From assembly GCA_963763095.1 (NCBI GenBank), contig CAVXNR010000015.1:280142-344141 (forward strand): a stretch of 64,000 bases of DNA, written 5' to 3'. The notes under the pieces were generated by a model. The model was not told the origin of the DNA and did no database searches. It saw nothing but the letters and a program-made list of their open reading frames with translations. Position numbers and translations under genes: made by a program. The DNA comes from CAVUCH01 sp963763095 (GTDB lineage Bacteria; Acidobacteriota; Vicinamibacteria; Vicinamibacterales; JAENWD01). Shown piece by piece: positions 17,553 through 27,356 of this stretch (within the stretch, counting starts at the first letter, position 1; each line of letters opens with the position of its first letter).

Positions 17553-20552
17553 GTGGCCGACCCACTGGGGGCGGTGCACACCGGTTCCGTCGTGCAGCCT
17601 TCACACCGTTGTCACCGACCCCAGACCACGACTGGCGCAATAGCGCTCCTTGCGGCGTACATGCTCGCCTGCGTGCCGCCGGCCTCCGCCGCGACTCGCT
17701 ACGATCCGTCGTTGCGGTTCCGGTCGATGACCACGCCCCATTTCGTCATTCACTACCATCAGGGCGAGGAGGCATTAGCGCTGCGCCTGTCCCTGATCGT
17801 CGAGCGCGTGCACGCCGACCTTACCGCCCTCATGCAGCACGCTCCCCGGGGGCGCACGCATGTCGTCCTGGTCGATCAGGCCGACGACCCGAACGGTTGG
17901 GCAACACCGGTCCCCTACAACCTAATCGAAATGACTGCCGTGCCACCGACCGGTGACGAGGCCATCGGGAACACCAGCGAGTGGTTGCGGCTGGTGTTTA
18001 CGCACGAGTACGCGCACGTCCTGCATCTCGACCGCTCGCGCGGGTGGGCGGCACTCGCGCGCGGCGTGTTCGGACGGGCGCCGTTCGTGTTCCCCAATCT
18101 CACACTCCCGCTGTGGCACATCGAGGGTCTTGCCACCTTCGAGGAGAGTCGCGCCGGTGAGGGGCGTCTGGCCGCGGGCGACTTCCATGCCGTCGTCGCA
18201 GAGGCGGCACGCGCCGGCGCGTTCGAGCCGCTCGATCGCGTGAGCGGCGGGCTGATCGACTGGCCCGCCGGCAACGGCTGGTACGCGTACGGCGCGTACT
18301 TTCACGCCTATCTGGTGCGGCGGTTTGGCGAAGAGAAGCTGGCGGATCTCTCGCGGCGCACGGCCGGCCGCCTCCCGTACTTCGGCGCGGCCGCCTTCCG
18401 AACGGTGTACGGCGCATCGCTCGGCCGGTTGTGGCGCGACTTCTCGCGCGACTTCCCGCCCGCCGCCTCGCCCAACGAGGCGGCGCAGGCAGGAGCCGGT
18501 GCCGGGTCTTCTGCGGTGCGCCTGACCCATCACGGGTACCTGGTGTCCAGACCGCGCTTCGACCGCGACGGCACGATCGTGTACTCGCGGCGCGACGCAC
18601 ACGGGTTTCCATCGCTTGACCGCATCTCGCTCGACGGAGGCGGAGCACGGAGGCTGGCCACGCGGTATGGCGGAGAGCAGGTCGGCCTGAGTGACGATGC
18701 GCTGTACTTCGATCAGCTCGAGATCAGGGGCAACGTCGCGCTCTCGAGTGACCTGTACAGGCTCGATCGGCACACGGGGGCGGTACGGCGTCTCACGAAC
18801 GGGGCACGGCTCACGGATGTGGACCTCTCGCCGGACGGCAGGCGCGTCGCCGCCGTCCATCTGTCCGGCGGTGTGCGCACGCTGGTGATCATCGATCGCG
18901 AGCAGCTCGAGGGAGGCCGCGCGGCATTCGAGACCGACTCGAGCGCGCGCGAGGCGACCGTATTCGCCTCGCCGCGATGGTCTCCGGACGGGCGTCATAT
19001 CGCCGTCGAGCGACGTGCGCGTGGCGGCCCGTCCGAGATCGTGCTCGTCGATGCGGATACGCGCGGTGAGACGGTGGTGGCGACGTCGCCGTCTGGCCGC
19101 AACGTCACGCCCGCGTGGGCGCCGGACGGCCGTGCGCTCCTGTTTGCGTCCGACCGGTCTGGCGGACCGTTCGACCTGTATCGAGTCACGCTCGAGGCGC
19201 ACGGGAACGGCCTCACACCCATCGGCCTCGAGCGCCTGACCGAGACAACCGGCGGCGCGAAGGCGCCCGACGTGTCGCCGGATGGTCGGACCGTCGTGTT
19301 CGTGGGCTACACCATCGATGGCGACGACGTGTTCTCGATGCCACTCGCGCTGGCACGGGCTCCGAGCGCCGAGCGCGCCGCTGACGATCCGCGCCCTGAC
19401 TCGCAGGCCGTTCCCGTCGATGCTCCCGCAGCCGGTCAAGCGCGCCCTGGACCGTATCGCCCGTGGAGCACACTTCTTCCTCGTGCGTGGTTGCCCGTCG
19501 TCGAGACTGGCGACCACGAAACGCGTGTGGGCGCGGCAACGGCTGGAGCCGACGCGCTCGGCTATCACGCGTGGGCCGCGACGGCCGCATGGTCGGTGGC
19601 GCGAGAAACCGCGGTCGAGCCGGTCTCGCCGGGCGCGCGCCCCGATCTGCTGCTGGCCTACGCCTACGACCGCTGGCGGCCCACGTTCTTCACCCAGTAC
19701 GAGGACGAGACCACGCCGCTGCTGTTACGCGACGGGACCGACGGAGGGCGGCAGCCGCTGGCGCTGCGCGAGCGCAGTGTGGACGTGGGCGCACTGGTGC
19801 CGTTCAGGCGCGTCCGGTGGTCGCAGTCCGTGCTCGCATCGTGGCGGCGGGAACACAGCGTCGTGTCAGGACCGTCGGCCGCGGGCGAGTTCGATCGCGG
19901 AGCGTTGCGCCTCGGATGGAGCGTCAACACCGCGCGCCGATACGGCTATTCCATCAGCCCGGAAGACGGCGTAACGGCCGGCGCGGCGGTCGAACTCACG
20001 CGGCGCGGGTTGGGCGGCGACGGCGACGCGGAGCTGTATCGGGCCGACACCCGTGGCTTCCTGCGGCTCGGACCGCGGCACGGCGTGCTCGCATTGCGCG
20101 CCTCCGGTGCGGCATCACGCGGCGACGCCAGCGTGCGGCGCACGCTCCGGCTGGGCGGTCACGGGGCGGATGGCGGCGTCATCAGCTTCGAGGAGGATGG
20201 CAGCAGCCTGCTTCGGGGCTTTCCGGCCGACACGTTCCTCGGAACGAACGTTGTCCTGGGCAATGCCGAGTACCGGCTGCCGCTCGGGTGGGTCGAGCGC
20301 GGCATCGGCACGTGGCCGGTGTTCCTGCGTGCCGTGCACGTCAGCGCGTTCGTGGACGCCGGACACGCGTGGACGGGCCGGTTCACGGCTGCCGATGCGA
20401 AGGTGTCGTGGGGTGTCGAGGCGGGCGCGGACGTCACCGCCGGCTACGCGTTGCCCTTCACCTGGATGGTCGGTGTAGGGTGGGGGCGGGACCTGTCGAA
20501 CGAGGTCCCGGATAACAGGGAGATGTATGTCCGGATTGGGCGCGGGTTCTGA
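17553..20552 (+). CDS. Gluzincin protease-beta propeller-Omp85 barrel fusion
   Basis: A 999-aa exported protein with three modules. After a leader (IALLAAYMLACVPPASA, cleavage near residue 47) comes a peptidase MA-like domain with HEYAH at 151-155 and a third zinc ligand E191 in LWHIEGLATFEES. Residues about 320-620 hold TolB/PD40-like propeller repeats (DVDLSPDGRRVAAV, SPRWSPDGRHIAVE, TPAWAPDGRALLFASDRSG, APDVSPDGRTVVFVG). The C-terminus resembles a D15/surface-antigen barrel: SLLRGFPADTFLGTNVVLG, EYRLPLGW, SAFVDAGHAW, ending in aromatic VRIGRGF. It should sit in the outer membrane with a periplasmic or surface protease. GTG 17553 gives a long n-region; a later start is possible. Substrate is unknown. 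Confidence 0.8.
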   Translation: MADPLGAVHTGSVVQPSHRCHRPQTTTGAIALLAAYMLACVPPASAATRYDPSLRFRSMTTPHFVIHYHQGEEALALRLSLIVERVHADLTALMQHAPRGRTHVVLVDQADDPNGWATPVPYNLIEMTAVPPTGDEAIGNTSEWLRLVFTHEYAHVLHLDRSRGWAALARGVFGRAPFVFPNLTLPLWHIEGLATFEESRAGEGRLAAGDFHAVVAEAARAGAFEPLDRVSGGLIDWPAGNGWYAYGAYFHAYLVRRFGEEKLADLSRRTAGRLPYFGAAAFRTVYGASLGRLWRDFSRDFPPAASPNEAAQAGAGAGSSAVRLTHHGYLVSRPRFDRDGTIVYSRRDAHGFPSLDRISLDGGGARRLATRYGGEQVGLSDDALYFDQLEIRGNVALSSDLYRLDRHTGAVRRLTNGARLTDVDLSPDGRRVAAVHLSGGVRTLVIIDREQLEGGRAAFETDSSAREATVFASPRWSPDGRHIAVERRARGGPSEIVLVDADTRGETVVATSPSGRNVTPAWAPDGRALLFASDRSGGPFDLYRVTLEAHGNGLTPIGLERLTETTGGAKAPDVSPDGRTVVFVGYTIDGDDVFSMPLALARAPSAERAADDPRPDSQAVPVDAPAAGQARPGPYRPWSTLLPRAWLPVVETGDHETRVGAATAGADALGYHAWAATAAWSVARETAVEPVSPGARPDLLLAYAYDRWRPTFFTQYEDETTPLLLRDGTDGGRQPLALRERSVDVGALVPFRRVRWSQSVLASWRREHSVVSGPSAAGEFDRGALRLGWSVNTARRYGYSISPEDGVTAGAAVELTRRGLGGDGDAELYRADTRGFLRLGPRHGVLALRASGAASRGDASVRRTLRLGGHGADGGVISFEEDGSSLLRGFPADTFLGTNVVLGNAEYRLPLGWVERGIGTWPVFLRAVHVSAFVDAGHAWTGRFTAADAKVSWGVEAGADVTAGYALPFTWMVGVGWGRDLSNEVPDNREMYVRIGRGF

Positions 20553-20563
20553 CGGACCCCGCG

Positions 20564-21319
20564 CTACGCGCCGGCCTTGAGATTCTCCAATTCCTTCTTG
20601 GCATCCCCCGCGTAACCTGAGGTCGGAAACTCGGTCGTGAGCCGCTGGTAGGTCTGCACGGCTTCCGCTTTCCGCCCGGCCAGCGCGTAGGTGCGCCCCA
20701 GTTGCATCAGCACGCCATCGAGGGGGAGTTCGTCCTTCGCCGTGGTCGACAGCTCCTTCAGCGTATTGATGGCAGGGTCATATTTCTTCTGCCTCACTTG
20801 CACCTCGGACAGGCCGAGCCGCGCCATCCTTCCGTACAGGCTGCTGCCGGCCTTGTCGACGACCTCCTGGTATCGTTTCTCGGCCTCCGGGTCTTTCCCG
20901 AGCGCGACCAGCGTGGCCGCCGCGTGGTATCGCGCGGCGAGCCCAGGCACGGTCGACGGGTAGGCGTCCGCGGCGGTCATCAACTTCGGCAGCGCCGCCT
21001 GTGCCCGGGCCTGCTCGGTCGGATAGCTGTTCGCCGGCGGTGGCGGCGGGGCGGTCTCGTTGAGGGTTGAACCGGCGGGTGGGGAGGGCGGCACCACGGG
21101 TGCTTCCGCCACCGCCAGCGCCGCGGCGAACAGCGCGGACGCCTTCGCCTGTGTCTGCTGGCGCCACCACATGAAGCCACCGACCGCGGCGGCGAGCACG
21201 ACGAGCGCCACGATCCCGGTCAGCAGCTGCTTGCGGTTCTGCTCGATGCGTTCGAACGTGTCCTGGAGCGTGGCGACGAACTGGTCTTCCTTGATGCGGT
21301 GGCGTTCGGTACTTTTCAT
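20564..21319 (-). CDS. Membrane-anchored TPR protein (YfgM/TPR_21-like)
   Basis: A 251-aa protein with a short cytoplasmic N-terminus (MKSTERHRIKEDQFVATLQD), one membrane span (LLTGIVALVVLAAAVGGFMW), a Pro-rich linker (about 75-100) and C-terminal tetratricopeptide-like helices ending in a typical outer-membrane-lipoprotein-style repeat (AEAVQTYQRLTTEFPTSGYA). The layout is that of YfgM/TPR_21 proteins associated with the Sec translocon or periplasmic chaperones, but similarity is only of the general type. Convergent with the protease fusion, 11 bp apart. Confidence 0.7.
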   Translation of the reverse strand: MKSTERHRIKEDQFVATLQDTFERIEQNRKQLLTGIVALVVLAAAVGGFMWWRQQTQAKASALFAAALAVAEAPVVPPSPPAGSTLNETAPPPPPANSYPTEQARAQAALPKLMTAADAYPSTVPGLAARYHAAATLVALGKDPEAEKRYQEVVDKAGSSLYGRMARLGLSEVQVRQKKYDPAINTLKELSTTAKDELPLDGVLMQLGRTYALAGRKAEAVQTYQRLTTEFPTSGYAGDAKKELENLKAGA

Positions 21320-21456
21320 GAATTCTGTCCGGGTTGCCGGCGCGCAGGCTCGTAGCCGTCATGTATCCGGCTGGGGCTGCACCCCGAGGCCCGTTCCCTG
21401 CTGAACAACTGGGAATTATAGCCCGAACGCGCTGCCGCTCCGCTCAGGCCCTTCCG

Positions 21457-21491
21457 TTGACAGCACCGAGGCTGTCACGCAATATCCGCTC
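21457..21491 (+). promoter_or_regulatory. TTGACA box with overlapping hairpin upstream of the J-domain gene
   Basis: A consensus TTGACA (21457-21462) overlaps the left arm of a perfect 7-bp inverted repeat, TGACAGC/GCTGTCA (21458-21477). Sixteen bases after TTGACAGC comes AATATCCGCTC (21481-21491). The same TTGACAGC and AATATCCGCTC pair occurs upstream of the muramidase cassette at 25634-25670. The -10 match is poor, so it may be read by an alternative sigma factor or be an operator. Confidence 0.35.
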
Positions 21492-21550
21492 GCCTATGGG
21501 GTCTAAGGTTCTGCGCGCACGGGTCCGATATACGAGTTGACTTTCCCAGC

Positions 21551-22108
21551 ATGCAGGATCCCGAGAGCTCAGACCACTACGAAACGCTGCAAATCAGCCC
21601 CAACGCGGACCCGGACATGGTCCACCGCGTCTATCGCCTGCTGGCGCAACGTTTTCACCCGGACAACAGCCAGACCGGCGATGCCGCCCGCTTCCGGCAA
21701 CTGCACGATGCCTACACTGTGCTGAGCGACCCGCAGTTGCGGGCTCAGTACCATGTGGCCTACCACCAGCATCGTCAGCTGCGCGTGCGGCTGGTGTCGT
21801 CGGCGGGGCACGTCGACAGCGACTTCGAGTACGAGCAGGCGGTCCGCCTGACGGTGCTGGAGGTGCTCTACACGCACCGGCGCAACGACGCCCGCGAGCC
21901 CGGCCTGTTCGATCGGGATCTCGAAACCGTTGTCGGCCGTCCCCTCGAACAGCTCGAGTTCACCTTCTGGTATCTCCTGCAGAGGAACCTGATCAGGCGC
22001 GGCGAGCAGTCACGGCTGATCATTACGGTCGAAGGCGTGGATTACCTCGAGCAGCAATACGAGCGGAATGCCAAGAAACGCCTGAGCGGCCACGCCGAGA
22101 CCGTCTGA
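21551..22108 (+). CDS. J-domain protein with C-terminal winged-helix-like domain
   Basis: A 185-aa protein whose first 75 residues are a J domain: DHYETLQISPNADPDMVHRV, catalytic HPD at 36-38, then YTVLSDPQLRAQY. There is no Gly/Phe region or zinc finger, so it is a DnaJ-like type III co-chaperone. The C-terminal half (VRLTVLEVLYTHRRNDARE, LEFTFWYLLQRNLIRRGE, RLIITVEGVDYLEQQY) has the helix-helix-strand pattern of a winged helix as found in small DNA-binding or Cdc6-like folds. It stands alone, divergent from the TPR gene. Role unknown; it presumably directs Hsp70 to a particular client. Confidence 0.75.
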   Translation: MQDPESSDHYETLQISPNADPDMVHRVYRLLAQRFHPDNSQTGDAARFRQLHDAYTVLSDPQLRAQYHVAYHQHRQLRVRLVSSAGHVDSDFEYEQAVRLTVLEVLYTHRRNDAREPGLFDRDLETVVGRPLEQLEFTFWYLLQRNLIRRGEQSRLIITVEGVDYLEQQYERNAKKRLSGHAETV

Positions 22109-22194
22109 CCGAATCGCAGTCGGCGGTGAGCCGGCCATCCCCTCCGGGGAAAGCGGCGTCGCAGCCGTGACACCCACCGGAAGGCGCCGGGAGG

Positions 22195-23025
22195 TTACGC
22201 CGACGCAGCGCGACGCTGGCGTGATGCCTCGTACAGGACGATCGAGGCCGCGACGCTCACGTTGAGCGAGCTCGCGGAGCCGCTCATCGGGATCCGCACC
22301 ATCGCGTCGCACATCTGCTGATACCCCTGGCTCAGCCCGCGCGCTTCGTTGCCCAGCAGCACCACGGTGCCGGGGCGGAAGTCGTGCGCGGAAAGCTCCG
22401 CGCTGCCCTTCTCGTCTGCGCCCACGATGACGCACTCGCCGATGGCCTGCCTGACGTCGGCCACCCAGTGCGCCACTGCTGCTGGTGAGGCCAGCCGTAC
22501 CACTGGCACCGCAAAGATCGATCCTCGGCTGGCCGTGATGGTGGCGGGGTCGTACACGTCGACGGCGTGGCCGGTCACGATCACGCCGTCTGCGCCCAGG
22601 GCGTCGCACGATCGCACGATCGTCCCCAGGTTGCCGGGGTTCGAAGGCGTGTCGATGACGAGCGCAAGCAGATGCCTGCCCATCGGGATCCGTCCCACTT
22701 CGTCCGGCGCCATCCTGATCACGGCCAGCAGCTCCGAGGGGGTGGTCTTTCCACTGAGCTCGCGCATCAGGTCTGCCGTCAACTCATAGCGGGTCAGCGC
22801 GCCGCACCGCGTGATGACCTCCTTCCCCCAGGGTGACAGCCGTGCCTGTTGCGCATGGATCACGGCCTCGAACTCCCACCCGTGTGCAAGGGCGCGGGTG
22901 ATCGGCTGCACGCCCTCGACCATGAACGTCTGGGTCCTGTGCCGCTTCTGCCGGTTCGACTTGAGGCTCTCGAGCACCTGATAGGCGCTGTTACGTGAGC
23001 TGACGAGGAGCGTGCGCGGGGTCAT
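22195..23025 (-). CDS. TrmH/SpoU-family RNA 2'-O-ribose methyltransferase
   Basis: A SPOUT methyltransferase of 276 aa. The N-terminal substrate-binding part has KSNRQKRHRTQTFMVEGVQP. The three SPOUT motifs are present: IDTPSNPGNLGTIVRSCDAL (motif 1), VVLLGNEARGLS (motif 2) and VRIPMSGSASSLNVSVAASI (motif 3), which form the trefoil-knot AdoMet site. It is of the rRNA/tRNA class; the exact target nucleotide cannot be told. It lies 107 bp after prfC, same strand. Confidence 0.88.
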   Translation of the reverse strand: MTPRTLLVSSRNSAYQVLESLKSNRQKRHRTQTFMVEGVQPITRALAHGWEFEAVIHAQQARLSPWGKEVITRCGALTRYELTADLMRELSGKTTPSELLAVIRMAPDEVGRIPMGRHLLALVIDTPSNPGNLGTIVRSCDALGADGVIVTGHAVDVYDPATITASRGSIFAVPVVRLASPAAVAHWVADVRQAIGECVIVGADEKGSAELSAHDFRPGTVVLLGNEARGLSQGYQQMCDAMVRIPMSGSASSLNVSVAASIVLYEASRQRRAASA

Positions 23026-23132
23026 GCGATTCCTGAGCAGAACTGCCGCCGCGAGCCTTGCTCTGCCGTGTCGGCACGGACCCGCACCAGACCCAGGCCG
23101 CAGACGGCGGGCCGCCTGTGGCCACCAGACGT

Positions 23133-24764
<1,632 letters not shown>

Positions 24765-24846
24765 TGTACTGCGTAACCCGAAATAGCCTCATGCGCGTCC
24801 CGGCGTCTGCTCCATTTCAAGCGGAGACGGGAGTACACTGCGGGCC

Positions 24847-25515
24847 ATGATGAAGCAGCTGGCGAACGCGTGTGTGCTCGTGTGGGTCCTCGCAACGGTG
24901 GCCCTGGCGCAGTCTGGACCTGCCGCCGCGCCCAAGGCGCCAGGCGAAGACTGGGTGGCGTTGTTCAACGGCACCAATCTTTCGGGATGGGTCAAGGTGG
25001 GGAACGAGCAGTGGACGGTTGAGAACGGTGTCATTCACGGCGTGGCCGTCACGAAGGAATACGGGTATCTCATGACCGAGAAGCCCTACCGCGACTTTCA
25101 GATGTCGCTGCGTTTTCTCTGTGAAGGAGACGGCAACAGCGGCGTGTTCTTTCATACCGCTTTCAAGCCCGGCACTGCAGACGTGTCGCAGGGGCTGCAG
25201 TTCGAGGTCGACTGCACGATCATGCAGCACACGGGCGGCATCTATGGCGACGGCCGCGGCTGGGTCGTGTGGCCCGCGCCCGAGAACGAGACGGTCGTCC
25301 GCAAGGGCGAGTGGAATGAGTACCTGCTGAGGGTCGAGGGAAACCGCTATGTGGCACGCCTGAACGGCGTCCAGATGATTGATTTCACCGATCCGAGCCC
25401 GAAGTCCTCGGACGGCGGGATTGCGCTGCAGCTGCACTCCGGCGGGCAGGGCAACATGAAGTTCAAAGACATCTGGATTCGAGATTTGACGGTACGCTCC
25501 CCGGCGCGTCCGTGA
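24847..25515 (+). CDS. Secreted DUF1080 (3-keto-disaccharide hydrolase-like) protein
   Basis: A 222-aa protein with a cleavable leader (ACVLVWVLATVALAQS) and a DUF1080 concanavalin-like domain: DWVALFNGTNLSGWVKVG at the start, FRFLCEGDGNSGVFFHT-type core (here LRFLCEGDGNSGVFFHTAF), and the end GGIALQLHSGGQGNMKFKDIW. The family includes glycoside hydrolases and 3-keto-disaccharide hydrolases, and is abundant in acidobacteria. A second ATG is at 24850. Single-gene unit. Confidence 0.88.
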   Translation: MMKQLANACVLVWVLATVALAQSGPAAAPKAPGEDWVALFNGTNLSGWVKVGNEQWTVENGVIHGVAVTKEYGYLMTEKPYRDFQMSLRFLCEGDGNSGVFFHTAFKPGTADVSQGLQFEVDCTIMQHTGGIYGDGRGWVVWPAPENETVVRKGEWNEYLLRVEGNRYVARLNGVQMIDFTDPSPKSSDGGIALQLHSGGQGNMKFKDIWIRDLTVRSPARP

Positions 25516-25633
25516 TCGTCATCCGCGTGACCGCCGGCGTCCGCCGCGACGGCAACGGGCACCAGCGTGTGACGACGTGAAGCCGGCACTTCCGTCCCGG
25601 CGGACACCGCCGGTTCCACGTCGATATGGCCAC

Positions 25634-25670
25634 TTGACAGCGACGCGGAGTGAGCGTGGAATATCCGCTC
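25634..25670 (+). promoter_or_regulatory. Promoter of the muramidase-hydrolase-protease cassette
   Basis: A consensus TTGACA (25634-25639) is followed after 17 bp by TGGAAT (25657-25662, four of six). AATATCCGCTC at 25660-25670 overlaps the -10 and repeats exactly upstream of the J-domain gene (21481-21491), where TTGACAGC also recurs. The leader to the ATG at 25767 is about 100 nt. The sequence 25516-25766 contains no other feature I can see. Confidence 0.45.
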
Positions 25671-25766
25671 CTCGACACACGCCATGCAGCTGGCCGCGCG
25701 CGAGGGCGGCGGCTTTGGCGCCACAGCCCGCGCGCGGGCGCGGAGCTTCGGAGACGAGGTGACAGG

Positions 25767-26390
25767 ATGCCAAGCCCACGATTCGACGTGTCCCTGCCGT
25801 TCATCCTGCGATGGGAAGGCGGTTTCATCGATCACCCGGCCGATCCCGGCGGCGCCACCAACAAGGGTGTGACGCAGAAGGTCTATGACGCCTGGCGCGC
25901 GCGGCAGGGGCAGCCGCCGCGTTCGGTGCGGCTGATCGAGGATACCGAGATGCACGCCATTTACGAGTCCAACTACTGGGTGCCGCCACGGTGCGATCTG
26001 TTGTCGGGCCCGCTGGACCTCGTGCAGTTCGATACCGCCGTGAACATGGGGTCCGGGCGTGCCGTGCGGTTCCTGCAGTCGGCGCTCAAGTGTCCGGTCG
26101 ACGGAGACTTCGGCCCGGGGACGGAGCTCGCACTCGCCTCGTGTGACGCGGGTGAGACCGTGCTCGCCTATTGCGACGCCCGAGAGGCGTTCTATCGCGC
26201 GATCGTCGCGCGGAAGCCGAACCAGGGCGTGTTTCTGAAGGGATGGCTGAACAGGCTGCGGGCCCTGCGGGCCGAAGCGGGACTGCCCGGCCATGAGGGG
26301 CTGGTACCGCGGGGCCTCGATCCCGGGGAGCACATCGCGCGCATTCCGGACATCGGCGAAGACCCGTCGTTCGATTTCGATCAGCACTGA
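25767..26390 (+). CDS. GH108-family muramidase-like protein (ZliS/endolysin type)
   Basis: A 207-aa protein of the glycoside hydrolase 108/peptidoglycan-binding type seen in phage endolysins and 'secretion activator' proteins. The catalytic signature is at 15-35: RWEGGFIDHPADPGGATNKG, with E in EGG as presumed acid. It continues with YESNYWVPPRCDLL and FDTAVNMGSGRAVRFLQ, the PG_binding_3 region with the GDFGPGTELAL repeat. No signal peptide or holin is visible, so it is cytoplasmic unless released by lysis. ATG 25767 has a strong GAGGTGA just upstream; the frame is open to 25650 without similarity. First gene of a three-gene cassette, 17 bp before the next. Confidence 0.88.
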   Translation: MPSPRFDVSLPFILRWEGGFIDHPADPGGATNKGVTQKVYDAWRARQGQPPRSVRLIEDTEMHAIYESNYWVPPRCDLLSGPLDLVQFDTAVNMGSGRAVRFLQSALKCPVDGDFGPGTELALASCDAGETVLAYCDAREAFYRAIVARKPNQGVFLKGWLNRLRALRAEAGLPGHEGLVPRGLDPGEHIARIPDIGEDPSFDFDQH

Positions 26391-26407
26391 CGTACAGGAG
26401 ATGCAGT

Positions 26408-27352
26408 GTGCCGCACGTGACGTTCATTCACGGGATCTCGAACAAGCCACCGGCGCCAGACCTGCTGCGCATCTGGCGACAGACGCTCGCCGGCGCCGCA
26501 TCGCCGCTGCCCCTCGGCGACCTTGGGGTGACGAGCTCGCTCGTGTACTGGGCCGATCTGCTCTACGACCCGCCGGATAGCGACCTCGCGGCGCACGAAG
26601 GGGTGCTCGAGAACACCCCGGCGGCAATCGACGGCTCCGGCGACGCGCCGCCTCCGCAGCCGCAGACGCCGGAGGAGGCCGAGTTCATCGCGCGCCTCCG
26701 CGCGACGATGGCCGGGGAGCCGGAAGTGGACGTGGCGGCGACGGTACCGGGTGCCGCGCTCGCGGCGACCCCCCGGCAGGGCACGCTCGAACGCGTCCCG
26801 CTGCCGTGGTTTCTCAAGCAGCGCGTCATGAACGCGTTCCTGCGCGACGTGCACCACTACCTGTTCGATGTCGAGTACGGGCCGCCGGGCCGCCCAGCCG
26901 TGCACATTCAGCGGGTGATTCGGGAGCGGTTCCTCGACGCGGTGTGCGCGCCCGCGGTCTCACGGCCGCACGTGGTCGTCTCGCACAGCATGGGCACCGT
27001 CATCGCCTACGACTGCCTGAAGCGCCTCGACGGATGCGCGGCCGTCGACGGGCTCATCACGATCGGCAGCCCGCTTGGCCTCGACGAGATCCAGGACAAG
27101 CTGACGCCGGGGTGGACCCGCGCGGATGGGTTCCCGTCCGAGAAGGTGACTGGCGGATGGACAAACCTCTTCGATCGGCTCGACCCGGTCTGCGGATTGG
27201 ACCCGCAGCTTGCGAGCGATTACGGCCGGCCCGCGGGCGCCGCGGTGGAGGACATTCCGGTGCAGAACGAAGGTGCCTGGCGGCATTCCGCTACCAAGTA
27301 CATGCGCCAACCCGCGTTCGCGGCCGCGCTCGGGCGGATGCTCGGCCTCTGA
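26408..27352 (+). CDS. Cytoplasmic alpha/beta hydrolase (lipase/esterase-like)
   Basis: A 314-aa hydrolase without signal peptide. The oxyanion stretch FIHGISNKP is at 6-14, the nucleophile S194 lies in VVVSHSMGTVIAYD, and the likely acid and His are in LFDRLDPVCG and EGAWRHSATKYM. It resembles the serine-hydrolase domains that accompany patatin-, trypsin- or caspase-like effectors in prokaryotic conflict operons. Residues 60-130 form an acidic, low-complexity insertion before the lid. GTG 26408 has AGGAG seven bases upstream. Stop and the next ATG are 4 bp apart. Confidence 0.78.
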   Translation: MPHVTFIHGISNKPPAPDLLRIWRQTLAGAASPLPLGDLGVTSSLVYWADLLYDPPDSDLAAHEGVLENTPAAIDGSGDAPPPQPQTPEEAEFIARLRATMAGEPEVDVAATVPGAALAATPRQGTLERVPLPWFLKQRVMNAFLRDVHHYLFDVEYGPPGRPAVHIQRVIRERFLDAVCAPAVSRPHVVVSHSMGTVIAYDCLKRLDGCAAVDGLITIGSPLGLDEIQDKLTPGWTRADGFPSEKVTGGWTNLFDRLDPVCGLDPQLASDYGRPAGAAVEDIPVQNEGAWRHSATKYMRQPAFAAALGRMLGL

Positions 27353-27356
27353 CCCC

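Noticed and set aside
17553..20552. Simple TolB protein
   Set aside because: PD40 repeats are present, but the HEYAH protease domain before them and the D15-like end after them exclude TolB; there are no tolQRA or pal genes around.
25767..26390. Prophage remnant around the endolysin-like gene
   Set aside because: No integrase, holin, structural or terminase genes and no attachment-site repeats nearby; the neighbours are a hydrolase and a protease in tight operon spacing.
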